Below are positions 51,790-60,982 of a DNA stretch of 64,000 nt, piece after piece. How positions within the stretch are numbered: position 1 is the first letter of the stretch; the number at the start of each line of letters is the position of its first letter. The notes beneath the pieces were generated by a model. It made no database searches. It was not told the origin of the DNA and was given only the letters and a program-made list of their open reading frames with translations. The translations under genes were made by a program, and so were the position numbers. This DNA is from JAYSYM01 sp964543475 (lineage in GTDB: Bacteria; Bdellovibrionota; Bdellovibrionia; Bdellovibrionales; JAMPXM01). The stretch is from the NCBI GenBank assembly GCA_964543475.1, contig CAZIYJ010000004.1:1-64000 (forward strand). The letters are read 5' to 3'.

Positions 51790-53243
51790 TCAAGCCCCTC
51801 AAGATCTGCGTCTTGCTCGGCGTCGGCATCAACAAAACCGTATTCGCGTTCTTTTCGGTAAAGAGTTCTGCGATTGATTCCAAGAATCTGAGCCGCTTTT
51901 TCTTTTTTGCCGCCAGTCTTGTCTAACACAAATTTCATGTAGCGCTTTTCGAGCTCTTCAAATGTCGGAAGAGTTCCGCTTTGCGCATTGGCTAAGAATG
52001 AATCGACATTGCCTTCGGCAGGCTGAGGAAGATCAGAGTTTTCAATCATTTCTCCGCGCGCAAGCACGACGGCTCGCTCAACCACATTCTCTAGCTCTCG
52101 AACGTTACCTTCCCAAGGGAAAGCCATTAACTGCGCCATTGCGTCTTTCGAAAAGCCAATAACCTTCGCGTTATTCATCGACGCATATTTTTTTAAGAAG
52201 TGATCAGCCAAGAGCGGAATATCTTCTTTTCGGTGACGAAGAGGTGGAATGACAATCGGAATTACCGCAAGTCGGTAGTAAAGATCCTCTCTAAAACTTC
52301 CATTCTTAATGGCTGACTTTAGATCTTTATGTGTCGCCGCGATAATTCGAACATCTATGTCTTTATCAATAGTTTCACCAACCGCCCGAATCTTTCGCTC
52401 TTGAATGACTCGTAAAAGCTTTGCTTGAAGAGCCAGGTTCATGTCACCGATCTCATCTAAGAAAACAGTTCCGCCGTTGGCTTCTTCAAAGAGACCTCTT
52501 TTGCGAGTCACGGCTCCAGTGAATGCCCCTTTTGCGTATCCAAAAAGCTCGCTCTCCAAGAGTGACTCAGGGATTGCTGTACAATTAATCGCGACAAAAC
52601 TTTTTGTTCGACGAGGTCCTTCATCGTGAATAGCTCTCGCCACTCGCTCTTTACCAGTTCCGCTTTCTCCGTTAATCAAAACGTTTGCACTTGCGCCCGA
52701 GACTCTTTGAATTAAATCAAAGACCTCTCGCATGCCCGGAGATTTGCCGATAATTTTTGAATATACCTGGTTTTGCTGAATCTCTTTATAAAGACGACCA
52801 TTTTCGAGTTGAAGCCCTCGGAACTTGAGAGCACGCGCAACAGTCACACTCATTTCACCAAGTTTAAATGGCTTGGTCGTATAGTCGTAAGCTCCCTGCC
52901 GAATTGCTTCGATGGCCGTTTCAATGCTGCCGAATGCAGTTATTAGGATCACAGGTACATTGGGAGCTTTCTCTTTGAATTGCGATACAAACTCTAGCCC
53001 CGTCATTTCGGGCATGTTTAAGTCAGTGATGACGAGATCTAATCTTGGAGCATTTGGAAGTGCTGTAATCGTCGATTTAGGATCATTGAGGTTAAACTCG
53101 CCTCGAGAAATTCGCGCGATGGCTTCGCTTGCAAGCGCAGACTCGGTGACCGCATATCCCTCAGACCTTAGAAAGTCGCCAACCATCGAACGCATGGCAG
53201 AGTCATCGTCGATCACTAACACATGAAACTGAGTATCTAACAC
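51786..53243 (-). CDS. NtrC-family sigma-54-dependent response regulator
   Basis: The 485-residue protein has a receiver with the phosphoacceptor Asp in LVITDLNMPEMTG and a conserved Lys in TTKPFKLGE. The AAA+ activator domain has GESGTGKE, ELFGYAKGAFTGA (the sigma-54 contact GAFTGA) and GTVFLDEIGD, and a Fis-type helix-turn-helix follows (EKAAQILGINRRTLYRK). It ends in an acidic tail. It should activate sigma-54 promoters such as those at 50085-50230. Its own start is divergent from ccoI. Confidence 0.95.
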   Translation of the reverse strand: MLDTQFHVLVIDDDSAMRSMVGDFLRSEGYAVTESALASEAIARISRGEFNLNDPKSTITALPNAPRLDLVITDLNMPEMTGLEFVSQFKEKAPNVPVILITAFGSIETAIEAIRQGAYDYTTKPFKLGEMSVTVARALKFRGLQLENGRLYKEIQQNQVYSKIIGKSPGMREVFDLIQRVSGASANVLINGESGTGKERVARAIHDEGPRRTKSFVAINCTAIPESLLESELFGYAKGAFTGAVTRKRGLFEEANGGTVFLDEIGDMNLALQAKLLRVIQERKIRAVGETIDKDIDVRIIAATHKDLKSAIKNGSFREDLYYRLAVIPIVIPPLRHRKEDIPLLADHFLKKYASMNNAKVIGFSKDAMAQLMAFPWEGNVRELENVVERAVVLARGEMIENSDLPQPAEGNVDSFLANAQSGTLPTFEELEKRYMKFVLDKTGGKKEKAAQILGINRRTLYRKEREYGFVDADAEQDADLEGLD

Positions 53244-53357
53244 TAAGTGCTCCTAAACTGAGACAGAACTGCACAGATGATAGACAGAAGAACTGAGCCT
53301 GTCACGATCTAAGCGCGAGCCAAAACTACTCGAGTAAAAAAACGCGATGGGCTTATT

Positions 53358-53366
53358 TGTCCCGAG
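53358..53366. promoter_or_regulatory. Second occurrence of TGTCCCGAG upstream of ccoI
   Basis: TTGTCCCGAG here repeats the right arm of the palindrome at 50170-50178, including the preceding T. No matching left arm was found nearby. It lies in the 210-base gap between ntrC-like and ccoI. Confidence 0.4.
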
Positions 53367-53420
53367 CGATCAATATTCGCCCTTATATCTCCAATAGATT
53401 TTATCTCGCATCACTTTTCG

Positions 53421-53437
53421 TCGGCACAAACGCTGCA
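53421..53437 (+). promoter_or_regulatory. Possible weak sigma-54 promoter before ccoI
   Basis: TCGGCACAAACGCTGCA keeps GG (53423-53424), ten bases, GC (53435-53436) and the CAC of the -24 box. The T before GG and the first T of the -12 box are changed to C. The expected start of transcription would fall only about five bases before the ATG at 53453, which is awkward. Confidence 0.3.
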
Positions 53438-53452
53438 ATTAGTTTTAGCTAC

Positions 53453-55804
53453 ATGCAGACAGCTTCATTGATTCAGACATCTTGCCGACACTGCGGACTC
53501 CTTTTCAATGGATCCTCACGCGATGAGTTTTGCTGTCATGGTTGCGAATCCGTTTTCAACCTTTTGCAATCTAAAGGTCTAGATCACTTCTACAGCTTAC
53601 AAACCAGCCGAGATCTCTCATGCCCGGTTCCTGCAAAAGTTTCGACCGAAACATACGCCTACTGCGACGACCAGTATTTCATTAAAGAGATGAGCCAAGA
53701 CAGCCGCCTGATGAGTTTCTACCTTGAAGGACTTAACTGTACTGCTTGCCTATGGCTGCTCGAGAAAACTCCCGAGCTATGTACGGACTGCGAGTCGATT
53801 CAAATTCGCATGTCTGACTCAACTGTTCAGGTCGTGCGCAAAGCCGGCGGCTCATTCTCAAAAATTGCTCAGCATTTTGATCGATTTGGCTACACTCCGC
53901 ATGTCGTGAAGCAAGGCTCGAAAGAGGCTCTTGGACTCAAAGACAAAGAAAATCGACGAGACTTAATTCGTATCGGAATCGCAGGCGCTAGCACTGGAAA
54001 TATTATGATACTCGCCGTTTCTCTGTACGCAGGAGCGAGCGGAGAAATGGCCTCGCAGTTCCGATGGCTTTCAAGTTTGATCGCACTACCCGTTCTAACT
54101 TATTGTGCTTGGCCATTTTACAAGAGCACTTTCAGCTCTCTTCGAAATTGGCGACTCAATATAGATGTACCCATCGTTGCTGCACTAGTTTCAGGAATTA
54201 TTATCAGTGTTTGGGGTCTCGCCACCAATGCAGAAACTCTCTTCTTCGATTCGCTCTCGACACTCGTGTTTTTACTTCTCTCGAGCCGCTTCCTTCTTAA
54301 AAAAATTCAACAAAGCCATTTAGATACTTCAAACCTGACAAGCCATCTTCTTTTGTCTCGTGCAGACCGACGAACAGAATCTGGTGACTTTCAAACCGTC
54401 AGTTCACTTGCGCTTAAAAAAGGAGATGTCATTCGTATCAGTGACTCGTCTCTTGTTTGTGCTGACGGCGAAGTCATCGAAGGCAAAGGTGTTATAGACA
54501 CCTCAACACTCACAGGCGAATCGATTCCTCATTGGGTTAAATTCGGTGATTATGTGTTTGCCGGAACCAAAGCTTTATCAGGCACTTGGTTACTTAAAGT
54601 TGATCACTCAGCTCCGCAATCGCGCCTTGCAAAGATTTTAGATGATGTTCAAAGATCAGTTCAAATGAAACCAAAAGTGGTTCAACTTGCTGACCAGGCG
54701 GCACAGTGGTTTGTCGTTGTAGTATTCGCGTTGGCAGCAGCCACTTTTCTTTGGTTTATTTCGACGCCACTTGACGGAGCTTCACGAGCACTCGCACTCA
54801 TCATTGTTACTTGTCCTTGCGTTTTTGGCATGGCGATTCCCCTTTCTCAAAGTCTCGCAATTAAAAAAGCGGCTGAGTCCGGTATCATCATAAAAGATGG
54901 AAATACAATCGAAAAGTTAACTCGCGTTTCTTCTATCTACTTCGACAAAACAGGCACCTTAACTTCAGGTAACATTGAAGTGACTAAAGTAAACGTCACT
55001 TTAGAAAATCAAAAACATTTAAAAGCAGCGGCCGCACTTGAGCAAAACCAGCTACATCCGATCGGTCGCGCTATCAGCAAATACTTAGGCCGCTCAGGTT
55101 CGCTCGCGGCCCAAAATGTACGTCTGCTTTCAGAAGGCGGCATTTCAGGCGAAGTTGAAGGCGTTGCCTACTCAATAGTGCCATCACAGCTTCTCGACTC
55201 TGCAAAAGGCGAAATCAAAATGCGATATAGCCTTCTCTGTGGCGACATCGATGTTGCCCAGTTTGAACTCGGCGACAAAATTCGAAACGAATCAAAAGAC
55301 CTAGTTTCTTGGCTCACCAAAAGAAATTTAAAAACGCGAATACTTTCTGGAGATCGAAGCGAAGTCGCATTAAGTTGCGCTCGTGAACTTGGCCTTAATT
55401 CAACAGATGTCATCTCTCAGGCTTCACCAGAACGAAAATCAGAAATTTTGAAGTCGTCAAAAGAATTCAGCGCGATGGTTGGAGATGGCGCCAACGACGC
55501 CGCAGCCCTTGCGTCTTCTGCGGTCGGAATTGCAGTCAGCGGCAGTCTCGATGTTAGTCTTCGGGCGGCCGATGTCTATCTGACGCGAAACAATCTCTCT
55601 GAAATAAAAACGCTCTTTAGTATCGCTCATCAAACAAAGTCAGTAATGAACCGAAATCTTATATTTTCCCTTTGCTTTAATTTAGTTGCAGGTGCCTTAG
55701 CTGTGACTGGCCAAATGACTCCACTTTGGGCCGCAATCTTTATGCCCCTGAGCTCGCTCACAGTTTTAGTGTCTTCGCTCAGAGGAGCCAGCACATGGAA
55801 ATAG
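53453..55804 (+). CDS. ccoI: Copper P1B-type ATPase for cbb3 oxidase assembly
   Basis: The ATG at 53453 is preferred over a TTG at 53357. The 783-residue protein has the CcoI N-terminal Cys region (CRHCGLLF, FCCHGCESVF), an HMA metal site with CTAC (GLNCTACLW), the membrane motif CPC (Cys454-Pro-Cys456), the phosphorylated Asp498 in DKTGTLTSG, and GDGANDAAAL. It supplies copper to the heme-copper centre of cbb3 oxidase. Its stop overlaps ccoS. Confidence 0.95.
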   Translation: MQTASLIQTSCRHCGLLFNGSSRDEFCCHGCESVFNLLQSKGLDHFYSLQTSRDLSCPVPAKVSTETYAYCDDQYFIKEMSQDSRLMSFYLEGLNCTACLWLLEKTPELCTDCESIQIRMSDSTVQVVRKAGGSFSKIAQHFDRFGYTPHVVKQGSKEALGLKDKENRRDLIRIGIAGASTGNIMILAVSLYAGASGEMASQFRWLSSLIALPVLTYCAWPFYKSTFSSLRNWRLNIDVPIVAALVSGIIISVWGLATNAETLFFDSLSTLVFLLLSSRFLLKKIQQSHLDTSNLTSHLLLSRADRRTESGDFQTVSSLALKKGDVIRISDSSLVCADGEVIEGKGVIDTSTLTGESIPHWVKFGDYVFAGTKALSGTWLLKVDHSAPQSRLAKILDDVQRSVQMKPKVVQLADQAAQWFVVVVFALAAATFLWFISTPLDGASRALALIIVTCPCVFGMAIPLSQSLAIKKAAESGIIIKDGNTIEKLTRVSSIYFDKTGTLTSGNIEVTKVNVTLENQKHLKAAAALEQNQLHPIGRAISKYLGRSGSLAAQNVRLLSEGGISGEVEGVAYSIVPSQLLDSAKGEIKMRYSLLCGDIDVAQFELGDKIRNESKDLVSWLTKRNLKTRILSGDRSEVALSCARELGLNSTDVISQASPERKSEILKSSKEFSAMVGDGANDAAALASSAVGIAVSGSLDVSLRAADVYLTRNNLSEIKTLFSIAHQTKSVMNRNLIFSLCFNLVAGALAVTGQMTPLWAAIFMPLSSLTVLVSSLRGASTWK

Positions 55805-55959
55805 TTTACTTTTTGATGCCGATTGCCTTGATGCTCGGAGGCGCATTCGTGATCGCCTTTGTTCTCGCAACTCGATCCGGCCAATACGATGACCTAGAAA
55901 CTCCAAAACATAAAATATTTTTAGAACCAGAAATTGCAAAGGATATCGACCGTGAGTGA
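55795..55959 (+). CDS. ccoS: cbb3 oxidase maturation protein CcoS
   Basis: The 54-residue protein has one membrane helix (about 4-26) followed by the CcoS motif RSGQYDDLETPKHKIF. It is needed for cofactor insertion in cbb3 oxidase. It starts inside ccoI (ATGGAAATAG) and its stop overlaps the ccoNO start. Length and motif are typical. Confidence 0.93.
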   Translation: MEIVYFLMPIALMLGGAFVIAFVLATRSGQYDDLETPKHKIFLEPEIAKDIDRE

Positions 55960-58081
55960 ACAACAAACTGCAGTCAAGTATGAAACATTCAGTTATGACG
56001 ACGACATCGTAAAGAAGTTTTCTCTCGCCACGATTATTTGGGGCGGAGTTGCCTTCTTACTTGGAATCATTATCGCTCTTCAACTTGCCAACTGGAAATT
56101 CAACCTTGGTATTCCGTGGATCACTTTTGGTCGACTGCGCCCGCTCCACACAAATGCAGCAATTTTTGCGTTCGCAGGTAATGCCATCTTTGCTGGGATC
56201 TACTATTCCACTCAACGGCTTTGCAAAGCTCGAATGTTCAACGACACCTTAAGCAAAATTCATTTCTGGGGCTGGCAAGCCATCATCGTTGCTGCTGCGA
56301 TCACACTCCCGCTTGGAATTTCGCAAGCAAAAGAATATGCAGAACTTGAATGGCCAATCGACATTGCTATCACGGTCATTTGGATTGTTTTTGCTGTTAA
56401 TTTCTTCGGAACCCTTGCGCGTCGTCGCGAACGACATATGTATGTAGCGATTTGGTTTTACATTGCTACGATTGTTACTGTTGCGGTCCTTCACGTTATC
56501 AACTCAATTGAAATTCCGGTTTCTTGGTTTCAAAGTTACCCGGTCTATGCAGGCGTACAAGATGCCCTAGTTCAATGGTGGTATGGTCACAACGCAGTTG
56601 CGTTTTTCCTCACCACACCTTTTCTTGGACTGATGTACTACTTCGTACCAAAAGCTGCGAATCGGCCAATTTATTCGTACCGACTTTCAATCGTCCACTT
56701 CTGGTCTCTCGTCTTTATCTACATTTGGGCCGGACCACATCACCTTCTTTACACGGCACTTCCTGATTGGGCACAAACACTTGGTATGGTTTTTTCGATC
56801 ATGCTCCTTGCGCCGAGCTGGGGCGGAATGATCAACGGACTTTTAACTTTACGCGGAGCCTGGGACCGAGTTCGAGTTGACCCAGTCTTAAAGTTCTTCG
56901 TCGCAGCCCTCACCTTTTATGGCATGGCCACTTTCGAAGGCCCGCTTCTTTCAATCAAATCAGTGAGTGCTCTCGCCCACTACACCGATTGGATCATTGC
57001 ACACGTACATGGCGGCGCCCTCGGCTGGAACGGATTTTTAACTTTCGGAATGCTGTACTACTTAGTACCGAAACTATTTAAAACCGAACTTTACTCAGTC
57101 AAACTTGCAAATCTTCACTTCTGGACAGGAACCATTGGAATTCTTCTTTATGTAATTTCAATGTGGACCTCAGGAATCACACAAGGTCTGATGCTCAATG
57201 CAGTCGATGCCTCGGGAAGACTTGCGTATCCCGACTTTGTTGAAACGGTGATTCGAATTGTACCGCTCTACTGGATCAGAGCTGTTGGCGGTACACTTTT
57301 CTTAGCCGGTTTCTTGATCATGTGCTGGAATCTTTGGAAGACATATAAAAACGCGCCAAAGAACTTGCCTGAAGATATTTTCAGAGCACCTGCTCTACAA
57401 AAAGAAAACTCAAAAGTTGAATCTGCTCACCGAGCTATTGAAGGAATGGCGTCAATCTTTACTATTCTTGCCGTCATCGCAATAGTGGTTGGAAGTGTTC
57501 TCGAAATTCTGCCGACACTTATGGCGCACAACTATGTGAAGCCAAGCGAAGCGGTGCTGCCTTACACGGCTCTCGAGCAAGCAGGACGTGACATCTATGT
57601 CAAAGAAGGTTGCTACACTTGCCACTCACAGATGATTCGAAAAATGCCTTCAGAAGTTTTACGTTACGGCCCTGCTTCGCAACCGCAAGACTCAATGTGG
57701 GATCGACCATTTCAATGGGGATCAAAGAGAACTGGTCCTGACTTAGCAAGAGTGGGTGGAAAGTATCCTGACCTCTGGCATTACCGTCACATGCTTGACC
57801 CGCGTGCGATGACTCCGAATTCACTCATGCCCTCTTATCCATGGCTCTTTACCAACAAGACTGATTTTGACGGTCTCAATCGAAAGCTTCGCGTGATGAA
57901 GTCTCTCGGTGTTCCATACAGCGACGACGAAGTAGCCAACGCTAGCGAGAATGCGCGAAGCGAAGCTAAGAAAATTTCTGAAGCTTTAGCGAACGACGTC
58001 CCCGTAAAGAATCTTGAGGAGCGCGAAATCATTGCTTTGATTGCTTACTTACAACGTCTCGGCAAACAAGGAGGAAAGTAA
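55952..58081 (+). CDS. ccoNO: Fused CcoN-CcoO cytochrome cbb3 oxidase subunit
   Basis: The start is GTG at 55952, overlapping ccoS by eight bases. The 709-residue product joins the heme-copper catalytic subunit and the monoheme subunit. The CcoN part has about 12 membrane helices and its metal-binding His residues (HTNAAIFAF, GHNAVAFFL, GPHHLLYTALPDW, WIIAHVHGGALGWNG). After about residue 490 a membrane helix leads into the CcoO cytochrome c with CYTCH at 554-558, RKMPSEVLRYG and a second Met-bearing region (HMLDPRAMTPNSLMPSYPW). Fused CcoNO is known in Bdellovibrio and some relatives. Confidence 0.95.
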   Translation: MSEQQTAVKYETFSYDDDIVKKFSLATIIWGGVAFLLGIIIALQLANWKFNLGIPWITFGRLRPLHTNAAIFAFAGNAIFAGIYYSTQRLCKARMFNDTLSKIHFWGWQAIIVAAAITLPLGISQAKEYAELEWPIDIAITVIWIVFAVNFFGTLARRRERHMYVAIWFYIATIVTVAVLHVINSIEIPVSWFQSYPVYAGVQDALVQWWYGHNAVAFFLTTPFLGLMYYFVPKAANRPIYSYRLSIVHFWSLVFIYIWAGPHHLLYTALPDWAQTLGMVFSIMLLAPSWGGMINGLLTLRGAWDRVRVDPVLKFFVAALTFYGMATFEGPLLSIKSVSALAHYTDWIIAHVHGGALGWNGFLTFGMLYYLVPKLFKTELYSVKLANLHFWTGTIGILLYVISMWTSGITQGLMLNAVDASGRLAYPDFVETVIRIVPLYWIRAVGGTLFLAGFLIMCWNLWKTYKNAPKNLPEDIFRAPALQKENSKVESAHRAIEGMASIFTILAVIAIVVGSVLEILPTLMAHNYVKPSEAVLPYTALEQAGRDIYVKEGCYTCHSQMIRKMPSEVLRYGPASQPQDSMWDRPFQWGSKRTGPDLARVGGKYPDLWHYRHMLDPRAMTPNSLMPSYPWLFTNKTDFDGLNRKLRVMKSLGVPYSDDEVANASENARSEAKKISEALANDVPVKNLEEREIIALIAYLQRLGKQGGK

Positions 58082-58257
58082 TGAAACAGATCGCTCTCGC
58101 CTACTTCCCTTGGCCTTGGCTCACTGCCACTGCCCTACTCATATTTTTTACTTTCTTTGTTGTGATTTGCATTCGAGTGAATCACCGAAGTCAGAAAGAA
58201 AAGATCGATAACGCATCACTAATTCCTCTTCAAGACGAGGTCTTGCACCATGAGTAA
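58081..58257 (+). CDS. ccoQ: Cytochrome cbb3 oxidase subunit CcoQ-like
   Basis: The 58-residue product has one membrane helix (about 13-34) after an aromatic start (YFPWPWLT) and a charged tail. Its position between ccoNO and ccoP, with TAATG and ATGAGTAA overlaps, fits CcoQ, a small non-catalytic subunit that steadies CcoP. Sequence similarity is low, so the call rests on size and place. Confidence 0.8.
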   Translation: MKQIALAYFPWPWLTATALLIFFTFFVVICIRVNHRSQKEKIDNASLIPLQDEVLHHE

Positions 58258-58861
58258 CGAGAACAAAAACGAACCTAAGAATATTATTTTAAAAGATGAA
58301 GAGCATTTAGTGCTCGATCACAACTATGACGGAATTCAAGAACTTGATCATCCGCTCCCGCGATGGTGGGTTTGGCTTTTCTATCTATGCATTATCTTTA
58401 GTGTGTTTTATGCCGGCTACTACATGGTGGGACCGGGGCCAACGTCAGCTCAAGAACTCGAAGTGGCACTTGCAGAGATTGACTCTAAGAAAGCACCATC
58501 TCCTGGTGATGCAGCTGAAACCGATGAGACTTTCGTTGCGTGGATGAAGGAAGAAGCCAACGTTCAATCAGGCCACGATATCTACAATGCAAAGTGTGCT
58601 GCCTGCCACGGCGATAAGGGTCAAGGGTTAGTTGGACCCAACTTAACTGATGATCACTGGATTCACGGTGGCGGAAAGCTGACTGCGATAGCGAAAGTTA
58701 TTCGCGAGGGTGTTCTCGATAAAGGAATGCCACCATGGAATCAACTTCTCAAGCCCGATGAAGTGAAGAGTACAATTGCATTCATTATCAAAATGCACGG
58801 CTCAAATCCACCGGGAGCAAAGCCCGCACAGGGCGACGAATTTAAATGGGATATTAAATAA
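58250..58861 (+). CDS. ccoP: Monoheme CcoP subunit of cbb3 oxidase
   Basis: The 203-residue product begins with the CcoP N-terminal segment (DHNYDGIQELDHPLPRWWVWLFYLCI) and one membrane helix. A single cytochrome c domain follows with CAACH at 116-120 (AKCAACHGDKGQGLVGPNLTDDHWIHGG) and an axial Met in KGMPPWN. Most CcoP proteins are about 300 residues with two heme c domains; here the second is absent. Electrons would thus pass through one heme only. Confidence 0.93.
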   Translation: MSNENKNEPKNIILKDEEHLVLDHNYDGIQELDHPLPRWWVWLFYLCIIFSVFYAGYYMVGPGPTSAQELEVALAEIDSKKAPSPGDAAETDETFVAWMKEEANVQSGHDIYNAKCAACHGDKGQGLVGPNLTDDHWIHGGGKLTAIAKVIREGVLDKGMPPWNQLLKPDEVKSTIAFIIKMHGSNPPGAKPAQGDEFKWDIK

Positions 58862-60283
58862 GTGAGTAATTTAGAGCTCCATCCTGATCGACTCTCAACA
58901 ACGGATGAGAAAGGCCGTAGAGTTTATCTTTATGTTGCCGATGTCGGCGGATTTTTTCGTCGCAAGCGAACATTTTTGCAAGTCCTTTTGATGCTCTTCT
59001 TTTTAGTTCTTCCTTGGATTAAAATTAACGGGCATCAAGCCATCCTGCTCGATATTGTGAATCGCCACTTCGAATTTTTCGGACTTTCTCTCAGGGCTCA
59101 CAATGCCCCTTTATTGTTTTTAGTCATTGCCACCTTTGCTTTCGGACTTCTGTTTGTGACTGCGGTTTGGGGAAGAATTTGGTGCGGCTGGGCTTGTCCG
59201 CAAACAGTTTTCGTCGATGCTGTGTTTCGAAGAATCGAACGATGGATCGAAGGAACGCACATTGATCAGCGTAAGCTCGACAATTTGCCCTGGAATTTTA
59301 CCAAACTTCGAAAACGCGGATTTAAATGGCTCGTCTTCACACTTGCATCGCTTATTACAACCCATAGTTTTTTGGCATATTTTGTAGGAACAGAAAAACT
59401 GCGAATTATGATGATGAGTTCTCCAGTTGAAAACTGGGGAAGTTTTCTTTTTATGGCCGTTTCGACTGCCTTTATTCTTTTTAATTTCGGATGGTTCAGA
59501 GAACAATTCTGCACCATCGTTTGTCCGTACGGCCGCCTTCAATCAGTTCTCATGGATGAACATTCAATGATTGTTGCCTACGATGTAAAGCGCGGTGAAC
59601 CGCGCGCCACTCCTCAAGCCAAAGCGATTGCGAAGACAAGGGGTGCAAAGCTTGGTGATTGCGTTAACTGTTATCGCTGCGTCCAAGTGTGCCCGGCAGG
59701 CATCGATATTCGGCGTGGACTCCAACTTGAGTGTATAGCTTGCACAGCCTGCATTGATGCTTGCGACGACATTATGACAAAGCTCGAGAAACCGAAAGGC
59801 TTGATTCGTTACGAAACTCAAGTGGGTTTAGCCGGAGGCAAGAAAAAGTTTTGGCGCCCGAGAGTTGCAGTCTATCTTGCAGCAATGTTGGTTGCCTCAA
59901 CTGCACTTGCAACTCTAATAACTACGATGAAGCCGGTTGATATTGTTTTGCTACGGGCGAAAGATAATCCCTATCTCGTCGATCAGGTCGATGGCCAACC
60001 CACAATCACGAACCATTTCAAGATAGAGGTCAGCAATCAAAGTGGCTCGGTTCAAACGATTAGTTTCGACACTGAGGACCCGCTAATTAAAATTATCTCA
60101 GCCCAAAACAACTCTGATATTGCTCCGCAGGCTGATGCGCATTTTGATTTCTTCGTTCGTTTTCCAAAGACATTGCTCGACACAGGCCGATCGCAAAAAG
60201 TGATTACAATTCGCCATCTCGACAAAGATACTCACACTGAAACAGTAATCAGAAAGGAGCTTCTGCTTGTTGGCCCTTTCTGA
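58862..60283 (+). CDS. ccoG: CcoG (FixG/RdxA) cbb3 oxidase maturation ferredoxin
   Basis: The start is a GTG immediately after the ccoP stop. The 473-residue membrane protein has CGWACPQTVF, the double 4Fe-4S motif CVNCYRCVQVCPAGIDIRRGLQLECIACTACIDACD (about 260-295, given here by its Cys spacing), and a C-terminal immunoglobulin-like periplasmic domain. CcoG is thought to be a cupric reductase needed for oxidase assembly. FixH/CcoH, which usually follows, is missing. Confidence 0.94.
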   Translation: MSNLELHPDRLSTTDEKGRRVYLYVADVGGFFRRKRTFLQVLLMLFFLVLPWIKINGHQAILLDIVNRHFEFFGLSLRAHNAPLLFLVIATFAFGLLFVTAVWGRIWCGWACPQTVFVDAVFRRIERWIEGTHIDQRKLDNLPWNFTKLRKRGFKWLVFTLASLITTHSFLAYFVGTEKLRIMMMSSPVENWGSFLFMAVSTAFILFNFGWFREQFCTIVCPYGRLQSVLMDEHSMIVAYDVKRGEPRATPQAKAIAKTRGAKLGDCVNCYRCVQVCPAGIDIRRGLQLECIACTACIDACDDIMTKLEKPKGLIRYETQVGLAGGKKKFWRPRVAVYLAAMLVASTALATLITTMKPVDIVLLRAKDNPYLVDQVDGQPTITNHFKIEVSNQSGSVQTISFDTEDPLIKIISAQNNSDIAPQADAHFDFFVRFPKTLLDTGRSQKVITIRHLDKDTHTETVIRKELLLVGPF

Positions 60284-60980
60284 AACAACTAGTTGGCTCT
60301 TTCCGCTTTCAGTTCTAGGCACAAGCGTGATTGCGAGCACCCATTGCCTAGGAATGTGTGGGCCACTTATCTTCACGATTGGATCAAGTAAGCCGCGATT
60401 GATTGCTTACCATTCAGGTCGACTCTTGTCGTATGTGGGGCTTGGATGGACGGCTGGCGCATTCGGAAAATCTGTCTTTAGCCTTTCCACGCACCCACTT
60501 TTGTCAGGATTGTTTCTCGCCTTATTGACTGGCCTCCTTCTTTTTCTTGGATGGAAAACATTTAAAGGACAAACACTGCACATTACTTTTTTTAAGGGAA
60601 CTCTTTGGCAATCAGCTTTAAAGTTCAATTTAAATCCGATCGTTTCGAGCGGACTCACAGGCCTTATGAGTATTTTTCTTCCTTGCGGCCACCTCTACAC
60701 CTTTGCACTCGGAGCCACCGCAACCGGAAGTGCGGTTCGGGGTGCTGCCATGATGTTTGCTTTTTGGCTTGGAACGCTCCCTGCCCTAGGCTTCGGAGTT
60801 CATATTTTAAAACGAAATTTGGTCAGGCTTGGCCCGGCTCGGTATCGCATTGCCGCCTTGGTTTTAGTCACCACAGGCCTTTTGAGCCTCGGCAACTTCG
60901 CAGCCGAGCTTTATAAAAGCAGTTCAAGTGAATCACCTAAGCCACTTCACGAATCACATTCTCATTCGCACTCACACTAA
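60267..60980 (+). CDS. Sulfite-exporter TauE/SafE-like membrane protein of the cbb3 cluster
   Basis: The start is a TTG at 60267 with AAGGAG seven bases upstream; no usable ATG exists before the first helix. The 237-residue protein has about six membrane helices, the motif HCLGMCGPLIF near the N-terminus and FLPCGHLYTFAL in the middle, both typical of the DsbD/UreH-2 group linked to copper handling in cbb3 clusters. The C-terminus is His-rich (HESHSHSHSH), which could bind copper or nickel. It overlaps ccoG by 17 bases. Confidence 0.82.
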   Translation: MLALSETTSWLFPLSVLGTSVIASTHCLGMCGPLIFTIGSSKPRLIAYHSGRLLSYVGLGWTAGAFGKSVFSLSTHPLLSGLFLALLTGLLLFLGWKTFKGQTLHITFFKGTLWQSALKFNLNPIVSSGLTGLMSIFLPCGHLYTFALGATATGSAVRGAAMMFAFWLGTLPALGFGVHILKRNLVRLGPARYRIAALVLVTTGLLSLGNFAAELYKSSSSESPKPLHESHSHSHSH

Positions 60981-60982
60981 AC

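Noticed and set aside
53345..53380. FNR/Anr-type box before ccoI (ATCAA present)
   Set aside because: Only a half-site ATCAA is seen; no TTGAT lies four bases upstream, so the TTGATnnnnATCAA pattern is absent.
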